Shown here: piece by piece, positions 52,273 through 60,507 of the stretch
Layout: the number at the start of each line of letters is the position of its first letter
How positions within the stretch are numbered: position 1 is the stretch's first letter
Notes under the pieces: generated by a model
What the model saw: only the letters and a program-made list of their open reading frames with translations
What the model was told of the DNA's origin: nothing
The model's database searches: none
Made by a program: the position numbers and the translations under genes
DNA from: G963664585 sp963664585
GTDB lineage: Bacteria; Bacillota; Clostridia; Oscillospirales; Ruminococcaceae
NCBI GenBank assembly: GCA_963664585.2
Contig: CAXXEO010000014.1
Coordinates: 186,001-250,000, forward strand
Length of the DNA stretch: 64,000 nucleotides
Direction: 5' to 3'

Positions 52273-52951
52273 TTAGACCAGATTGGTAAGCAGCGCAGGA
52301 AGCTCTTCAATGCTTTCGACCGTGTATTCCGGCGGGGCTAGGTGTGTGGGAAAGCCTCTCTTTTGGCGTATCCAGACAGAAGGAATGCCAGCTTTGTTGG
52401 CACCGCTTATGTCCTCAAGCGGATTGTCGCCGACAAATAGCGCTTCGGCCGGAGAAATAGAAAGTCGGTCACAACTCTCCAGATAAACACGTGGGTCTGG
52501 TTTGAGGATGCCGACATCTCCTGCCCATCACGATATCGTTAAAAAAATGCCTGATCTTAAGCGCATCAATCTTCTCATCCTGCATTCCACTTTTACCGTT
52601 GGTAATCATTCCTAGTTTAAGACCCTGTGTCTTGCAAAAATCAAGGACGGTGTGCGTAAAGGGATAAGGCACAGAAGATTTTCCCAAATGGGTATTCATA
52701 AAGTCCCTGTTCAACACTTCAAACGGAGGGAGCTTTGTAAGTGCAGTGATCCGTGAATAGACAGCAGGAAGGCCGCGGAAAATGTAATCCTCATCGTAGA
52801 AGCACTCATCTCCAAGACACAGAATCCTTGTGACAGCTGCTGTGTCCTGTCTGAGATCCATGGCTTCAGAGAAAAAAGGAGCCATTTTTTCCAAAGAAAG
52901 CTCCCTAGAATACAAGGTGTGATCCAAATCAAAAAAAACAGCTTTTAACAT
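52273..52951 (-). pseudogene. HAD-superfamily hydrolase, frame broken once
   Basis: Start ATG 52951 (MLKAVFFDLDHTLYS) has GAGGGA upstream. Motif I is FFDLDHTL, motif II is MITNGKSG, and the motif III/IV region only appears after a frame change: MGRDVGILKPDPRVYLESCD, then EALFVGDNPLEDISGANKAG, ending at 52273. Deleting one C at 52520-52521 (plus strand) joins the halves into a normal protein of about 225 residues. The cap and motifs fit the YjjG/pyrimidine-5-nucleotidase-like group of phosphatases. Without the repair the product stops after motif II and would lack the Asp needed for Mg binding. Confidence 0.78.
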
Positions 52952-53080
52952 CCAATCCCTCACATGATTTTCAGATTAAAGGGGGCGAACAATGTCTTTT
53001 AAATATAAGTAGCCATTCCACTGCTAATATAACTATTATAGCATATTTGACACAAAATCAAAGTTGATAAAAAATGATAC

Positions 53081-53183
53081 TATAGCAATTCCAAAAATAA
53101 AGTGGAATGAGCTTTGATATCTCCCCTTGCCGGAGGCGGGGAGATATCATCCTATTTCCCTGTTCTTATTTGAAATTGCTATA
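53081..53183 (+). repeat. Family C palindromic element, copy C2 (complete)
   Basis: 103 bp. Ends TATAGCAATTCCAAAAATAA and TTATTTGAAATTGCTATA form about 18-bp terminal inverted repeats with few mismatches. The centre is GATATCTCCCCTTGCCGGAG ending CGGGGAGATATC. The partial copy C1 is at 16298. Confidence 0.85.
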
Positions 53184-53449
53184 AGCACAATTAAATGACT
53201 ATAATTCTTTGCTGTTTTCTAGTCTGAGGCGAGTGAGCGAGTGGGATAGATTGAGACTGTTTTAACAGGAATTAGATGCCTTGTTTCGCTGCATTGGTAA
53301 AATATAAAGGCAAATTGAAATCTGTTGTAAGCGGAGCAGATAGAAAGATATCATTTATTAGAAAACAGCGATAGTCTTGAAACTTGTTTTCGTTTACACG
53401 GAAGCAAAATAGTGGTAAAATCAAAAAAAAGGCTGATGGAGGGCTGATT
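53184..53449. other. Intergenic leader region of the ACT-domain gene
   Basis: About 270 bp without a supported gene. It must contain the promoter of the ACT-domain gene; none is clear. Confidence 0.35.
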
Positions 53450-53875
53450 ATGTTAATGAAACAGATATCCGTATTCATAGAGAACCGTCCCGGGCGGCTT
53501 TATGAGATAACAGCTGCGCTGGCAGAGGGCGGCATTGATATCCGGGCTCTTTGTGTTGCTGATACCACCGATTTTGGTATCCTCCGCCTGATCGTCAATG
53601 ATCCCGACCGTGCCGAAAAGGTGCTGCATGTAGCGGGGATGACCGCCTCCATCACCAACGTCATTGCGATACGGGTGGCCGACCAGCCCGGCGGATTAAG
53701 CGGTGCGCTGAAATATCTGCTGGATGCCGGTGTATCGGTCGAATATGCGTATGCATTTATCAGCCACTCGCGTACTGACGCTCATGTGATCCTTCGTGTG
53801 GACAACAATGAAAAAGCCGTCGCCACCCTGTCTGAAGCCGGCTATCAGTTTCTTACTCCCGACAAGCTTTTATAA
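53450..53875 (+). CDS. Tandem ACT-domain protein
   Basis: 141 residues from ATG 53450, with GGAGGG upstream. Two ACT units are visible: ISVFIENRPGRLYEITAALA then GGIDIRALCVADTTDFGILR, and VIAIRVADQPGGLSGALKYL then AGVSVEYAYAFISHSRTDAH. ACT domains bind amino acids at dimer interfaces. Stand-alone double-ACT proteins like this often sit near phenylacetate-CoA ligase or amino-acid metabolism genes and are thought to sense amino acids. No such partner is adjacent here. Confidence 0.85.
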   Translation: MLMKQISVFIENRPGRLYEITAALAEGGIDIRALCVADTTDFGILRLIVNDPDRAEKVLHVAGMTASITNVIAIRVADQPGGLSGALKYLLDAGVSVEYAYAFISHSRTDAHVILRVDNNEKAVATLSEAGYQFLTPDKLL

Positions 53876-53955
53876 CATGTGATGGGAAAGATCTGTTTCT
53901 CTCGCCAGAGGCGAGAGATATAGAGGCATAAATACCATGATGTTTAGACGGGATT

Positions 53956-54062
53956 TATAGCTAATTAACTTAAAAATTGGCTATATATAAAACGTCATTT
54001 TCTTCCCCCCCCTTCGGCGGGAGAAGAAATCACAAGCTTGTTTTCAAGTTAATCAACTTTAG
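53956..54062 (+). repeat. Family A palindromic element, copy A12
   Basis: Left end TATAGCTAATTAACTT, right end TTAATCAACTTTAGT. The centre is decayed (CCCCCCCCTTCGGCGGGAG). A palindrome CTCTCGCCAGAGGCGAGAG (about 53900-53918) lies between the ACT gene and this element. Confidence 0.85.
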
Positions 54063-54095
54063 TATGAATCAAAGTTCCACTAATCATTTGATTCC

Positions 54096-54139
54096 AAAAG
54101 GCTTAGGACAGACAATTTAGTCTGCCCCCAAGCCTTTTT
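54096..54139. terminator. Terminator at the end of the phosphopantetheinyl-transferase operon
   Basis: AAAAGGCTTAGGACAGAC pairs with GTCTGCCCCCAAGCCTTTTT around AATTTA; it has T-runs on both strands. Confidence 0.75.
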
Positions 54140-54160
54140 CGAAATGATTGCTAACACGGG

Positions 54161-54768
54161 TCATGTTTTCAGTCTACACACCGCCACTGTATACCCATCC
54201 ATTGCATGATAAAGGGAAAAATCTGCATTATCATCAATATAAGAGATTCTTCCATTGCTGACTGTAAAACATACAGAACAAAGCGGAAAGCGTGATCCCC
54301 TCTCCAAGTGCTTTCACATAGCTCTCTTTGAGGCACCACAGGCTGGTAAACAGCAGTCCAGGTTCTTCGGCCATTTCCAAAGCTGCCAGTTCCCCCACCG
54401 AGCATATCCGTCCCGCCACAGCAGCCAAACCAGAAGTATAGGGCCGTATGAGTTCAATATCTACGCCCAATGGGCGGTCCCCGATGGCGCAGGGCGGCCA
54501 TCATTCCCGAGTGGCTTACGCTGAACTGTATATTGCTTTCACCGGGGAAAAAAGGCTTTCCTCTCTCTCCGCAGGCTATCTCACGCTGTGAAAGAGGTTC
54601 CAGTTTATTATCTCTGAGGGCATAATCCAGAAGCAGCCATACAGCGGCCGAACGCAACATATCAGCCTCTATTTTATACCCCGCTACACGCTGGGTCGCC
54701 TGTGGGGGCAGAAGAGCGCGCAGCCTGTCTGAAGTAATTTCTGGGCTCATTTTGCACAGATAAAGCAT
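54161..54768 (-). pseudogene. Sfp-type 4'-phosphopantetheinyl transferase, frame broken twice
   Basis: ATG 54768 begins MLYLCKMSPEITSDRLRALL. The first frame carries AAVWLLLDYAL, GKPFFPGESNIQFSVSHSG. After removing one base near 54489-54491 it continues AIGDRPLGVDIELIRP (the Mg-binding GVDIE motif) and SLWCLKESYVKALGEGI (the WxxKES motif). After removing one A at 54287-54289 it ends VSNGRISYIDDNADFSLYHA ... VCRLKT. The rebuilt length of about 202 residues is normal for compact Sfp enzymes. These attach phosphopantetheine to carrier proteins. The start lies 11 bases after the GNAT stop, so the two are probably co-transcribed. Confidence 0.78.
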
Positions 54769-54779
54769 CCGCGCGGCCC

Positions 54780-55281
54780 TTACTGGCCCACAGAGCGGCT
54801 GCGGCGCTCCATATAATAGGTGTCACGCCATTTGCCGATGCGTTCGTCAAAGGCGATGCGCTCTCTTTTCCCCAAGATACGAAAGCCGTGTTTTTCCTGC
54901 AGTTTAATGCTGGCAGTATTGTCACAGAATACGCTTGACTGAAGCGTCCATATTCCTGCGGCTTCGGACTCATCTATCATACGTCCCATCAGGAGACTGC
55001 CAATGCCCATGCCCCCGATAGCAGTCAGCGATATAGAGGCTGACCTCTGTCACCCCACGATAAACAAAGCGTGAGGAGGTGGGGGAAAGTGCAATCCAGC
55101 CGACGATCTGTCCATCTACCTCCGCAACAATACGGCAGCAGGTAAGGTGAGCTTTATCCCAGTCCTCAAAGGGCGGGGCGGATGTTTGAAAGCTAGCCAT
55201 TCCCGTGGCAAGTCCCTGATCATAAATCTCCATGATAGTTGACCCATCTTCGGGTTTCATACTGCGAATGTTTACAGACAC
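54780..55281 (-). pseudogene. GNAT acetyltransferase (phosphinothricin/methionine-sulfoximine type), frame broken once
   Basis: GTG 55281 has GGAGGT upstream and opens VNIRSMKPEDGSTIMEIYDQ. AEVDGQIVGWIALSPTSSRF and VTEVSLYIADCYRG lead to the acetyl-CoA loop. One extra base in CCCCC at 55012-55016 (plus strand) shifts the frame, after which MGIGSLLMGRMIDESEAAGI, SSVFCDNTASIKLQEKHGFR and YYMERRSR follow. The repaired protein of about 167 residues matches MnaT/Bar-like N-acetyltransferases. It would acetylate an amino-acid analogue or related amine. Confidence 0.8.
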
Positions 55282-55362
55282 GACAGCCACCTCCAATAGG
55301 TATTTGATTTGAATAGCCCCGGTGAGAGAGCTTATTCTGTTTTGGCAATTACTATACAATAC

Positions 55363-55464
55363 AGATAGCAATGGGATAATGAAGAGAAAAATCCGAACTC
55401 TGTCTGCTACGCCTATGGCTGGGCAGACAGAGAACAAGACGTTTGTATTATTAAAAATGCTATA
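55363..55464 (-). repeat. Family D palindromic element, copy D2
   Basis: GATAGCAATGGGATAATGAA ... CCGAACTCTGTCTGC, loop TACGCCTATGGCTG, GCAGACAGAG ... TTAAAAATGCTATA. It aligns end to end with the reverse of D1 (58146-58249). It sits in the gap between the divergent GNAT and methyltransferase genes, so it must lie in or near their promoters. Confidence 0.7.
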
Positions 55465-55511
55465 ATATTATTATAACAACAGACAGAAAGAGCTGTCAAT
55501 AGAGGTGCTAT

Positions 55512-55833
55512 ATGTCAAAAGAGAAAAGCAAACGGCTTCTATCAATCGGTTTATCGGGTCGTAGCCCAAATTCCCAGGGGCTGTGTAGCCAGTTATGGGC
55601 AAATCGCTCATATGGCCGGATATCCCGGCCGTGCCCGCATGGTCGGGTGGGCGATGCATCAAGCCCCCGCCGGTCTGCCATGCCATCGGGTGGTCAGGAA
55701 GGATGGCATGCTTTCTTCGCCTGATCTTTTTGGGGGAGAGGGAGTTTGGCGCCAGATGCTGGAGGCCGAGGACGTCAGCTTTGACGAGTCGGGTAAAATT
55801 CGAATGGAACGTCATTGTTGGTTGTCTATTTAA
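55512..55833 (+). pseudogene. O6-alkylguanine DNA alkyltransferase-like protein (MGMT/ATL), frame broken once
   Basis: ATG 55512 follows AGAGGTG. MSKEKS is in one frame. Deleting one A at 55530-55532 continues NGFYQSVYRVVAQIPRGCVA, SYGQIAHMAGYPGRARMVGW, AMHQAPAGLPCHRVVRKDGM, to a stop at 55833 (about 106 residues). The size and WAMHQ pattern fit short alkyltransferase-like proteins. Those usually have Trp where this one keeps the acceptor Cys (PCHRV), so real methyl transfer is possible. It would repair or flag O6-alkylguanine in DNA. Confidence 0.78.
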
Positions 55834-55910
55834 AGCAATAATATTTTTTATCTCCTCGATACAGGTGTATAGATGGAGTCTGGATTTTCGCTTTTTTTCT
55901 CAATTACTAT

Positions 55911-56017
55911 TATAGCCAATTAACTTAAAAACTGGCTATATATAAAACGTCATTTTTCTTCCCCCGTCTTCGGCGGGGGAAGAAATCACAAGCTTGTTTT
56001 CAAGTTAATCAACTATA
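55911..56017 (+). repeat. Family A palindromic element, copy A13
   Basis: TATAGCCAATTAACTTAAAA ... TTAATCAACTATA. The centre is CCCCCGTCTTCGGCGGGGG with one mispair, and there is an extra T before the hairpin. Confidence 0.92.
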
Positions 56018-56106
56018 GAATAGTTCTGACAAAGAGTATTAGCGGCAATTCATACACTGATCCCGTTTTGCATATGGATAGGTAAACGGTTGAAAGGGTG
56101 ATGAAC

Positions 56107-56594
56107 ATGCTAAACAGTCCGGTCGCTTTTGCCAATATAAAAGGAGGGTCACTTGCCCCAAGTCTCAAGGGAACTGCGCGCTTTTACCGCTATAAAAAGG
56201 GAACCTTGGTAGAAATACAGGTGGAGGGATTGCCTGAATTCGCACCTGCGACCTCCAAATCCCCTCAAATAGGCCCCTTTGGGCTTCACATTCACGAGCA
56301 GGGACACTGTGGAGATGGCGGGGGGAAAAGAGCCATTTTCCTTGGCGGGGGGTCACTATAACCCAGACGGTCAGCCCCATGGGAACCACGCGGGAGACCT
56401 CCCCGTCCCTCTTCCCAAATGATGGAACAGCGAGAATGAGCGTATATACCAGCCGGTTTACACCAGAAGAGGTGATAGGACGGTCAATCATGATTCATCA
56501 TAGCCCAGACGACTTTAAAAGCCAACCTGCAGGTGGCTCAGGGACGCGCATAGCCTGTGGTGAGATAATCAGAGCGCGCCCATTGATGAGATAA
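56107..56594 (+). pseudogene. sodC: Cu/Zn superoxide dismutase, frame broken twice
   Basis: ATG 56107 has AAAGGGTGA about 6 bases upstream (ATG 56101 is the alternative). The first frame ends after GPFGLHIHEQGHCGDGGGK, with the copper ligands HIH. Removing one G at 56320-56325 gives EPFSLAGGHYNPDGQPHGNH then AGDLPV (bridging and zinc ligands). Removing one A at 56417-56419 gives PNDGTARMSVYTSRFTPEEV, MIHHSPDDFKSQPAGGSGTR, IACGEI. All metal ligands and the Cys pair are therefore present once repaired. No signal peptide is seen, which is usual for clostridial and bacillar SOD-like members. It would remove superoxide. Confidence 0.78.
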
Positions 56595-56627
56595 GCGTTC
56601 TGCAAGGCTTTAATCGGATACTGAAAC

Positions 56628-56701
56628 TAAATGGTACTGTGATCTTATCTCTGATTTCCCTGCTGGAGGGAGAAATCAGAGACAGGAAACTTGTTTAATT
56701 T
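56628..56701 (+). repeat. Family F short palindromic sequence, copy F2
   Basis: AAATGGTACTGTGATC, hairpin TCTGATTTCCCTGCTGGAGGGAGAAATCAGA, then GAGACAGGAAACTTGTTTAA. The ends match F1 at 35023-35095. Confidence 0.5.
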
Positions 56702-56712
56702 AAAAAGGATAT

Positions 56713-56760
56713 GAAAACGGCTTACCAACGCTACTACATGCGGGATAAGCCGTTTTTTTA
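56713..56760 (+). terminator. Terminator after the superoxide dismutase gene
   Basis: AAAACGGCTTA pairs with TAAGCCGTTTT around a long loop, followed by TTTTTA. Confidence 0.65.
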
Positions 56761-56891
56761 TACTGTTTCTAAATTAAAATTCGTTATTGCGGGTTCTTTG
56801 CCCACCATAGGCGGGAAAGATATTTGATTAAAATATTTGCCAAAATGAAAAAAGTGATATGTAATCCTATCTTTTGGCAGGGTTTATGTTT

Positions 56892-57680
56892 TCAACCTGC
56901 ATAAATTCCCATAACAGCCATTGCCCAAAACCCGATGATAAAGCCGAATGTAGGCACATGGCCCTCAGCTGCCCACTGGGATTCGGGGATTAGCTCTTCT
57001 ACCACAATGAAAATCATCGCGCCCGCCGCAAGTCCCAAAATGATGGGCATAATGATTTCGCTCATGCTAGAGAGAATTCCTGTCGTTCCCCATCCGACAA
57101 GTGCAGCAGCAGGCTCAGCCAAACTTGAGATAAAACCCCAGCGGGTACAATTATTTTTGTTGACAGAGCATTGTCGCATCGGAATGATCACGGCCATTCC
57201 CTCTGGAATATTTTGTAGGGCAAGGCCTAACCCAAAGGCGATAGCCGCCGTCTGACTCATTCCACCAGGATGAGCGGCCGCTGCGATCACCACGCCCAGA
57301 GCGATCCCCTCGGGAATATTGTGAATCATCACCGCCATGACCAGAAGCATCGGCTTGGACATGTGGTTCGGCCTGCCCTCGACGGGGCTGTCATCCGTAT
57401 GCTGATGGGGAAGAATTAAATCGAGCAGCAACATCCCCAGACAGCCGGCTACAAAGCCGATAGATACAATACCAATCCCCAAAAGCCCCTGGGGGGCCTC
57501 TTTGAATGCGGGAATGATCAGAGACCAAACCGATGCGGCAAGCATTATTCCTGCCGCAAAGCCAAGAAGAAACCCTTTTTTGCGCTGTGTTCCCAAAGGC
57601 ATCAAAACGGCGAATAAAGAACCGCCAAAGGTAGCTGCCCAGGGAACAAGCATTAAAAATGCAATCAAAAGAACATTCAC
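56892..57680 (-). CDS. ZIP-family metal transporter
   Basis: 262 residues with about eight membrane segments. GTG 57680 is the best start, since GAGGTG lies 9 bases upstream (the frame extends to 57716). The signature is in helices IV and V: MAVMIHNIPEGIALGVVIAA and GLGLALQNIPEGMAVIIPMR, with paired His-Asn-x-x-Pro-Glu-Gly metal sites. A His-containing cytoplasmic loop (LPHQHTDDSPVEG) lies between helices III and IV. ZupT/GufA-type members bring Zn2+, Fe2+ or Mn2+ into the cell. It is a single gene. Confidence 0.9.
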   Translation of the reverse strand: MNVLLIAFLMLVPWAATFGGSLFAVLMPLGTQRKKGFLLGFAAGIMLAASVWSLIIPAFKEAPQGLLGIGIVSIGFVAGCLGMLLLDLILPHQHTDDSPVEGRPNHMSKPMLLVMAVMIHNIPEGIALGVVIAAAAHPGGMSQTAAIAFGLGLALQNIPEGMAVIIPMRQCSVNKNNCTRWGFISSLAEPAAALVGWGTTGILSSMSEIIMPIILGLAAGAMIFIVVEELIPESQWAAEGHVPTFGFIIGFWAMAVMGIYAG

Positions 57681-57764
57681 TCTGCCAAACACCTCACATC
57701 TAAAACTAAGGGGCATCCCATCCGCGGCGGAACACCTCCACTAGAACTAACAAGGGAATTCCTT

Positions 57765-58049
57765 TTAATAGCGGTTAAAAAACTCCTTTAGTTCCTTCTT
57801 TTTCACTTCATCAAGATTGTGCCAACGCACACCAGAAATAGCGCCCTCAAGAGCCATGAGTTTACTGAGGCAAGCACTGGGGTCCCGGGCCCTTATTCTA
57901 AGCCAGGCCTCTTTACTGCCAATCTCTTTGAGCTGCAAATGGGTGGAAATGCCGACCTCGATAAGGCACTGCGCCAGTACGATTCCGATATTAGGAAGAC
58001 CTGTGAGAGATTCCATTATATTCAGCTCCGCTTCTTTACTTTGCGTCAT
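57765..58049 (-). CDS. TfoX C-terminal-domain protein
   Basis: 94 residues. TGLPNIGIVLAQCLIEVGIS, IGSKEAWLRIRARDPSACLS and LMALEGAISGVRWHNLDEVK match the TfoX_C helical domain almost end to end, without the N-terminal TfoX domain. In gamma-proteobacteria TfoX is a competence regulator. Short proteins with only this helix-hairpin-like domain are widespread in Firmicutes and have no settled function. The ribosome site is weak. It is a single gene. Confidence 0.8.
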   Translation of the reverse strand: MTQSKEAELNIMESLTGLPNIGIVLAQCLIEVGISTHLQLKEIGSKEAWLRIRARDPSACLSKLMALEGAISGVRWHNLDEVKKKELKEFFNRY

Positions 58050-58130
58050 AGCATAGCCCGTTTAAGCAGCAAACCATTCTCAATTTTTTTCATTGTCGGT
58101 ATAAAAGCGACATTAAACGACAAAAAGTAC

Positions 58131-58271
58131 AAGCTCTTATCACGATATAGCAAATTACAAAATAAACAGAACGTCATTTTATCTGTTTCTCCACCTACGG
58201 TGGGATAGACAGAGTTCAAATTTTCCTCTCTATTTGTTCCATTGCTATAAACAAAGTCATGATAAGAGCTT
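58131..58271 (+). repeat. Family D element D1 lying inside the loop of an outer inverted repeat
   Basis: D1 spans 58146-58249: TATAGCAAATTACAAAATAA ... CTCCACCTACGGTGGG ... TTGTTCCATTGCTATA. It is flanked by AAGCTCTTATCA (58131-58142) and TGATAAGAGCTT (58260-58271), a perfect 12-bp inverted repeat. The element therefore sits in the loop of what was probably a short terminator hairpin between the TfoX_C gene and the helicase gene. Confidence 0.75.
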
Positions 58272-58353
58272 ATTAATTATTTCTAAACGGCTCCTTGAAA
58301 GCGGCGTAGCAGGAATTATACCCCTGAACTACAGACCCAAACCAATATAGATA

Positions 58354-59940
58354 TTAAGCTTCGCTTTCCATGAGAACAGTCTTTGTTGGTATTCCTCTGA
58401 TTTTGCATCCTGTCATGGACTTAATGACTGCCTGAGCTTCGCTTTTTGGCACTTCAAAAAAGCTGTACTTTTCCCCAAGATCGATCTTGCCAATCGCCTT
58501 ACCGGGAAGGCCGCTCTGGCCGGCAACTGCGCCTAGGATATGGTTGACGCTGATGTTGTGGTATCTGCCCACATTCACCCTCAATCGCGCCATTCCCTCT
58601 TCAGCATAGGAATCTTCCACCACCTCTGCCTGAGGGGCGGGTACCTTATCCTTAAAGACAATTTTGATCAGGGCGGCGGCAATATCCAGCGAGTTGTAAT
58701 CCTCGTCCATTAGCAGGCTGACAATCGGTGCGTACTGGGAAAGATCGCCCCCTTCAAGGGAGTTTTTGATTTCCTGCACCATCTTATTCTGTCGGCTTTC
58801 ATTGATATCAGCGTTTGTGGGCAGGGGCTTACAAACAATTTTTTTGCCGGTAAAACGCTGGATTTCCTGAAGAGCCTGCAATTGTGCGCGTCCGGCCACA
58901 AAAGTAAAGGCCTGACCACTTTTTCCTGCGCGTCCTGTCCGTCCGATACGGTGTACATAATATTCTTCGTCCTGCGGAATGTCAAAGTTGAAAACTGCCT
59001 CGACATCTTCAACGTCAATTCCTCTGGCGGCGACGTCAGTGGCGAGCAGTACTTCCAACTTCCCCGCCTTAAAAGCGTTAAGCACCTGTGTACGCGCAGT
59101 CTGTTTCATATCACCGTGCAGACCCGCTGCCATATAGCCTCTGGTTTGCATCTCGCTCTGGAGCTCATCCACCTGCTTTTTTGTGTTGCAGAAGACGATT
59201 GAACGATGGGGGTTATACATGTCCAAAGCGTTGCAGAGAACGTCGATCTTCTTTCCCCGGGGAACTTCAAAATAATATTGATCGGTGGTGGGAACGGTAA
59301 GCTGCTGGTGAGATAGCTTGAGCATTTCAGGATTGGTCTGGAACCTCTTTGTAATGCCAATAATAGCAGGTGGCATGGTGGCGGAAAAGAGTATGGTTTG
59401 GCGCTCTTCGGGGACATCCATCAGGATGGTTTCGATATCCTCGATAAAGCCCATGTTGAGCATCTCGTCCGCTTCATCCAGAACGATCATCTTAATGTTT
59501 TGAAGCTTGAGGACCTTGCGGCGCATCAGATCCATGATGCGTCCTGGTGTGCCGACCACGATAGGTGCACCCGCTCTCAGAAGCTTGATTTGACGGTCGA
59601 TGGGTTGTCCCCCATAGATGGGGACTGTCTTGATGCCCGGTTTGTATTTGGCAAATTTCCTGATCTCATCACAAGCCTGTACAGCAAGCTCGCGGGTAGG
59701 GCAGAGAATCAGTACCTGTGTAGTAAAAGGCCTTTTGATATCGATTGACTCAATTGCGGGGATGCCGAAGGCAGCGGTTTTGCCAGTGCCTGTCTGGGAC
59801 TGCCCAATGATGTCCCTACCCCCAAGAATCAGGGGGATGCTGAGTGCCTGGATGGCGGTGGCTTCTTCAAAGCCCATTTCGCTTACCGCACGCTGGATTT
59901 CCTCGGATATACCGAGCTGGGAAAATTGTCTGTTCTCCAT
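58354..59940 (-). CDS. DEAD-box RNA helicase (CshA/DbpA-like)
   Basis: 528 residues from ATG 59940 (MENRQFSQLGISEEIQRAVS), with AGAGGTAA upstream. The frame extends 44 codons further without a ribosome site. Helicase motifs in order: Q motif, AQTGTGKT-type QSQTGTGKTAAFG, PTRELAVQ, GTPGRIMDLM, VLDEADEML, FSATMPP, IVFCNTKKQVDEL, TDVAARGIDV, YVHRIGRTGRAG. A C-terminal DbpA-type RNA-binding domain (about 455-528, VNVGRYHNISVNHILGAVAG) follows. Such helicases remodel rRNA or mRNA, often during cold shock. The predicted transcript has an unusually long leader of about 340 bases. Confidence 0.93.
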   Translation of the reverse strand: MENRQFSQLGISEEIQRAVSEMGFEEATAIQALSIPLILGGRDIIGQSQTGTGKTAAFGIPAIESIDIKRPFTTQVLILCPTRELAVQACDEIRKFAKYKPGIKTVPIYGGQPIDRQIKLLRAGAPIVVGTPGRIMDLMRRKVLKLQNIKMIVLDEADEMLNMGFIEDIETILMDVPEERQTILFSATMPPAIIGITKRFQTNPEMLKLSHQQLTVPTTDQYYFEVPRGKKIDVLCNALDMYNPHRSIVFCNTKKQVDELQSEMQTRGYMAAGLHGDMKQTARTQVLNAFKAGKLEVLLATDVAARGIDVEDVEAVFNFDIPQDEEYYVHRIGRTGRAGKSGQAFTFVAGRAQLQALQEIQRFTGKKIVCKPLPTNADINESRQNKMVQEIKNSLEGGDLSQYAPIVSLLMDEDYNSLDIAAALIKIVFKDKVPAPQAEVVEDSYAEEGMARLRVNVGRYHNISVNHILGAVAGQSGLPGKAIGKIDLGEKYSFFEVPKSEAQAVIKSMTGCKIRGIPTKTVLMESEA

Positions 59941-60289
59941 TGTTACCTCTTTATCTTTTTTATAGCGATATCTATTGAAATAGATCTTGCTTGCTGTTTT
60001 TGCTCCTGTTCTCACAGGACTTCGCTCGAAATTATGCGATTTCCAAGACGATTTATTGTGACCCCTAATCATGAAAGACTTTCCATGGATAAATGGCTTA
60101 ATGCATTCATGCAGGAGGCGGGGACTATAAAGCGCATTGCGCTAAAATCAATGCGCACAGGATACATCTCGGGCGCATCAAAATCTTTTAACTGTCTTTA
60201 ACGGATATCTATCTACCCTATTTTGAGGTTAACATTTTTATGTCGCTATAACGATAGATTTCGATTAATCTTGTGAATATTTTATTATA
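59941..60289 (-). promoter_or_regulatory. Long leader and promoter of the helicase gene
   Basis: On the minus strand an extended -10 box, TGTGGTATAAT (TATAAT = 60284-60289), has only a weak TGTAAA 17 bases upstream. Transcription from it gives a leader of about 335 bases. The leader contains an inverted pair, ATTGATTTTAGCGCAATGCG (around 60130-60150), but no known riboswitch. Long leaders are common in cold-shock RNA helicase genes. Confidence 0.5.
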
Positions 60290-60507
60290 CCACATATTAT
60301 TGGATTTTACATCTTTATTATTGCAAATACGCACAAAAAAATGCATATTTACAGCAACTCTATTCCCTGATGAACAGACAATTCTCCCGCTACAGGCGGC
60401 GAAAAAAAACATAGGAATATAATACCATTTAAAAAATTATAATATTGCGGAAAATACCCCGCATCACCATTGGAAAAGCTGGTACAGATTATTTTTAAAA
60501 ATTACTC

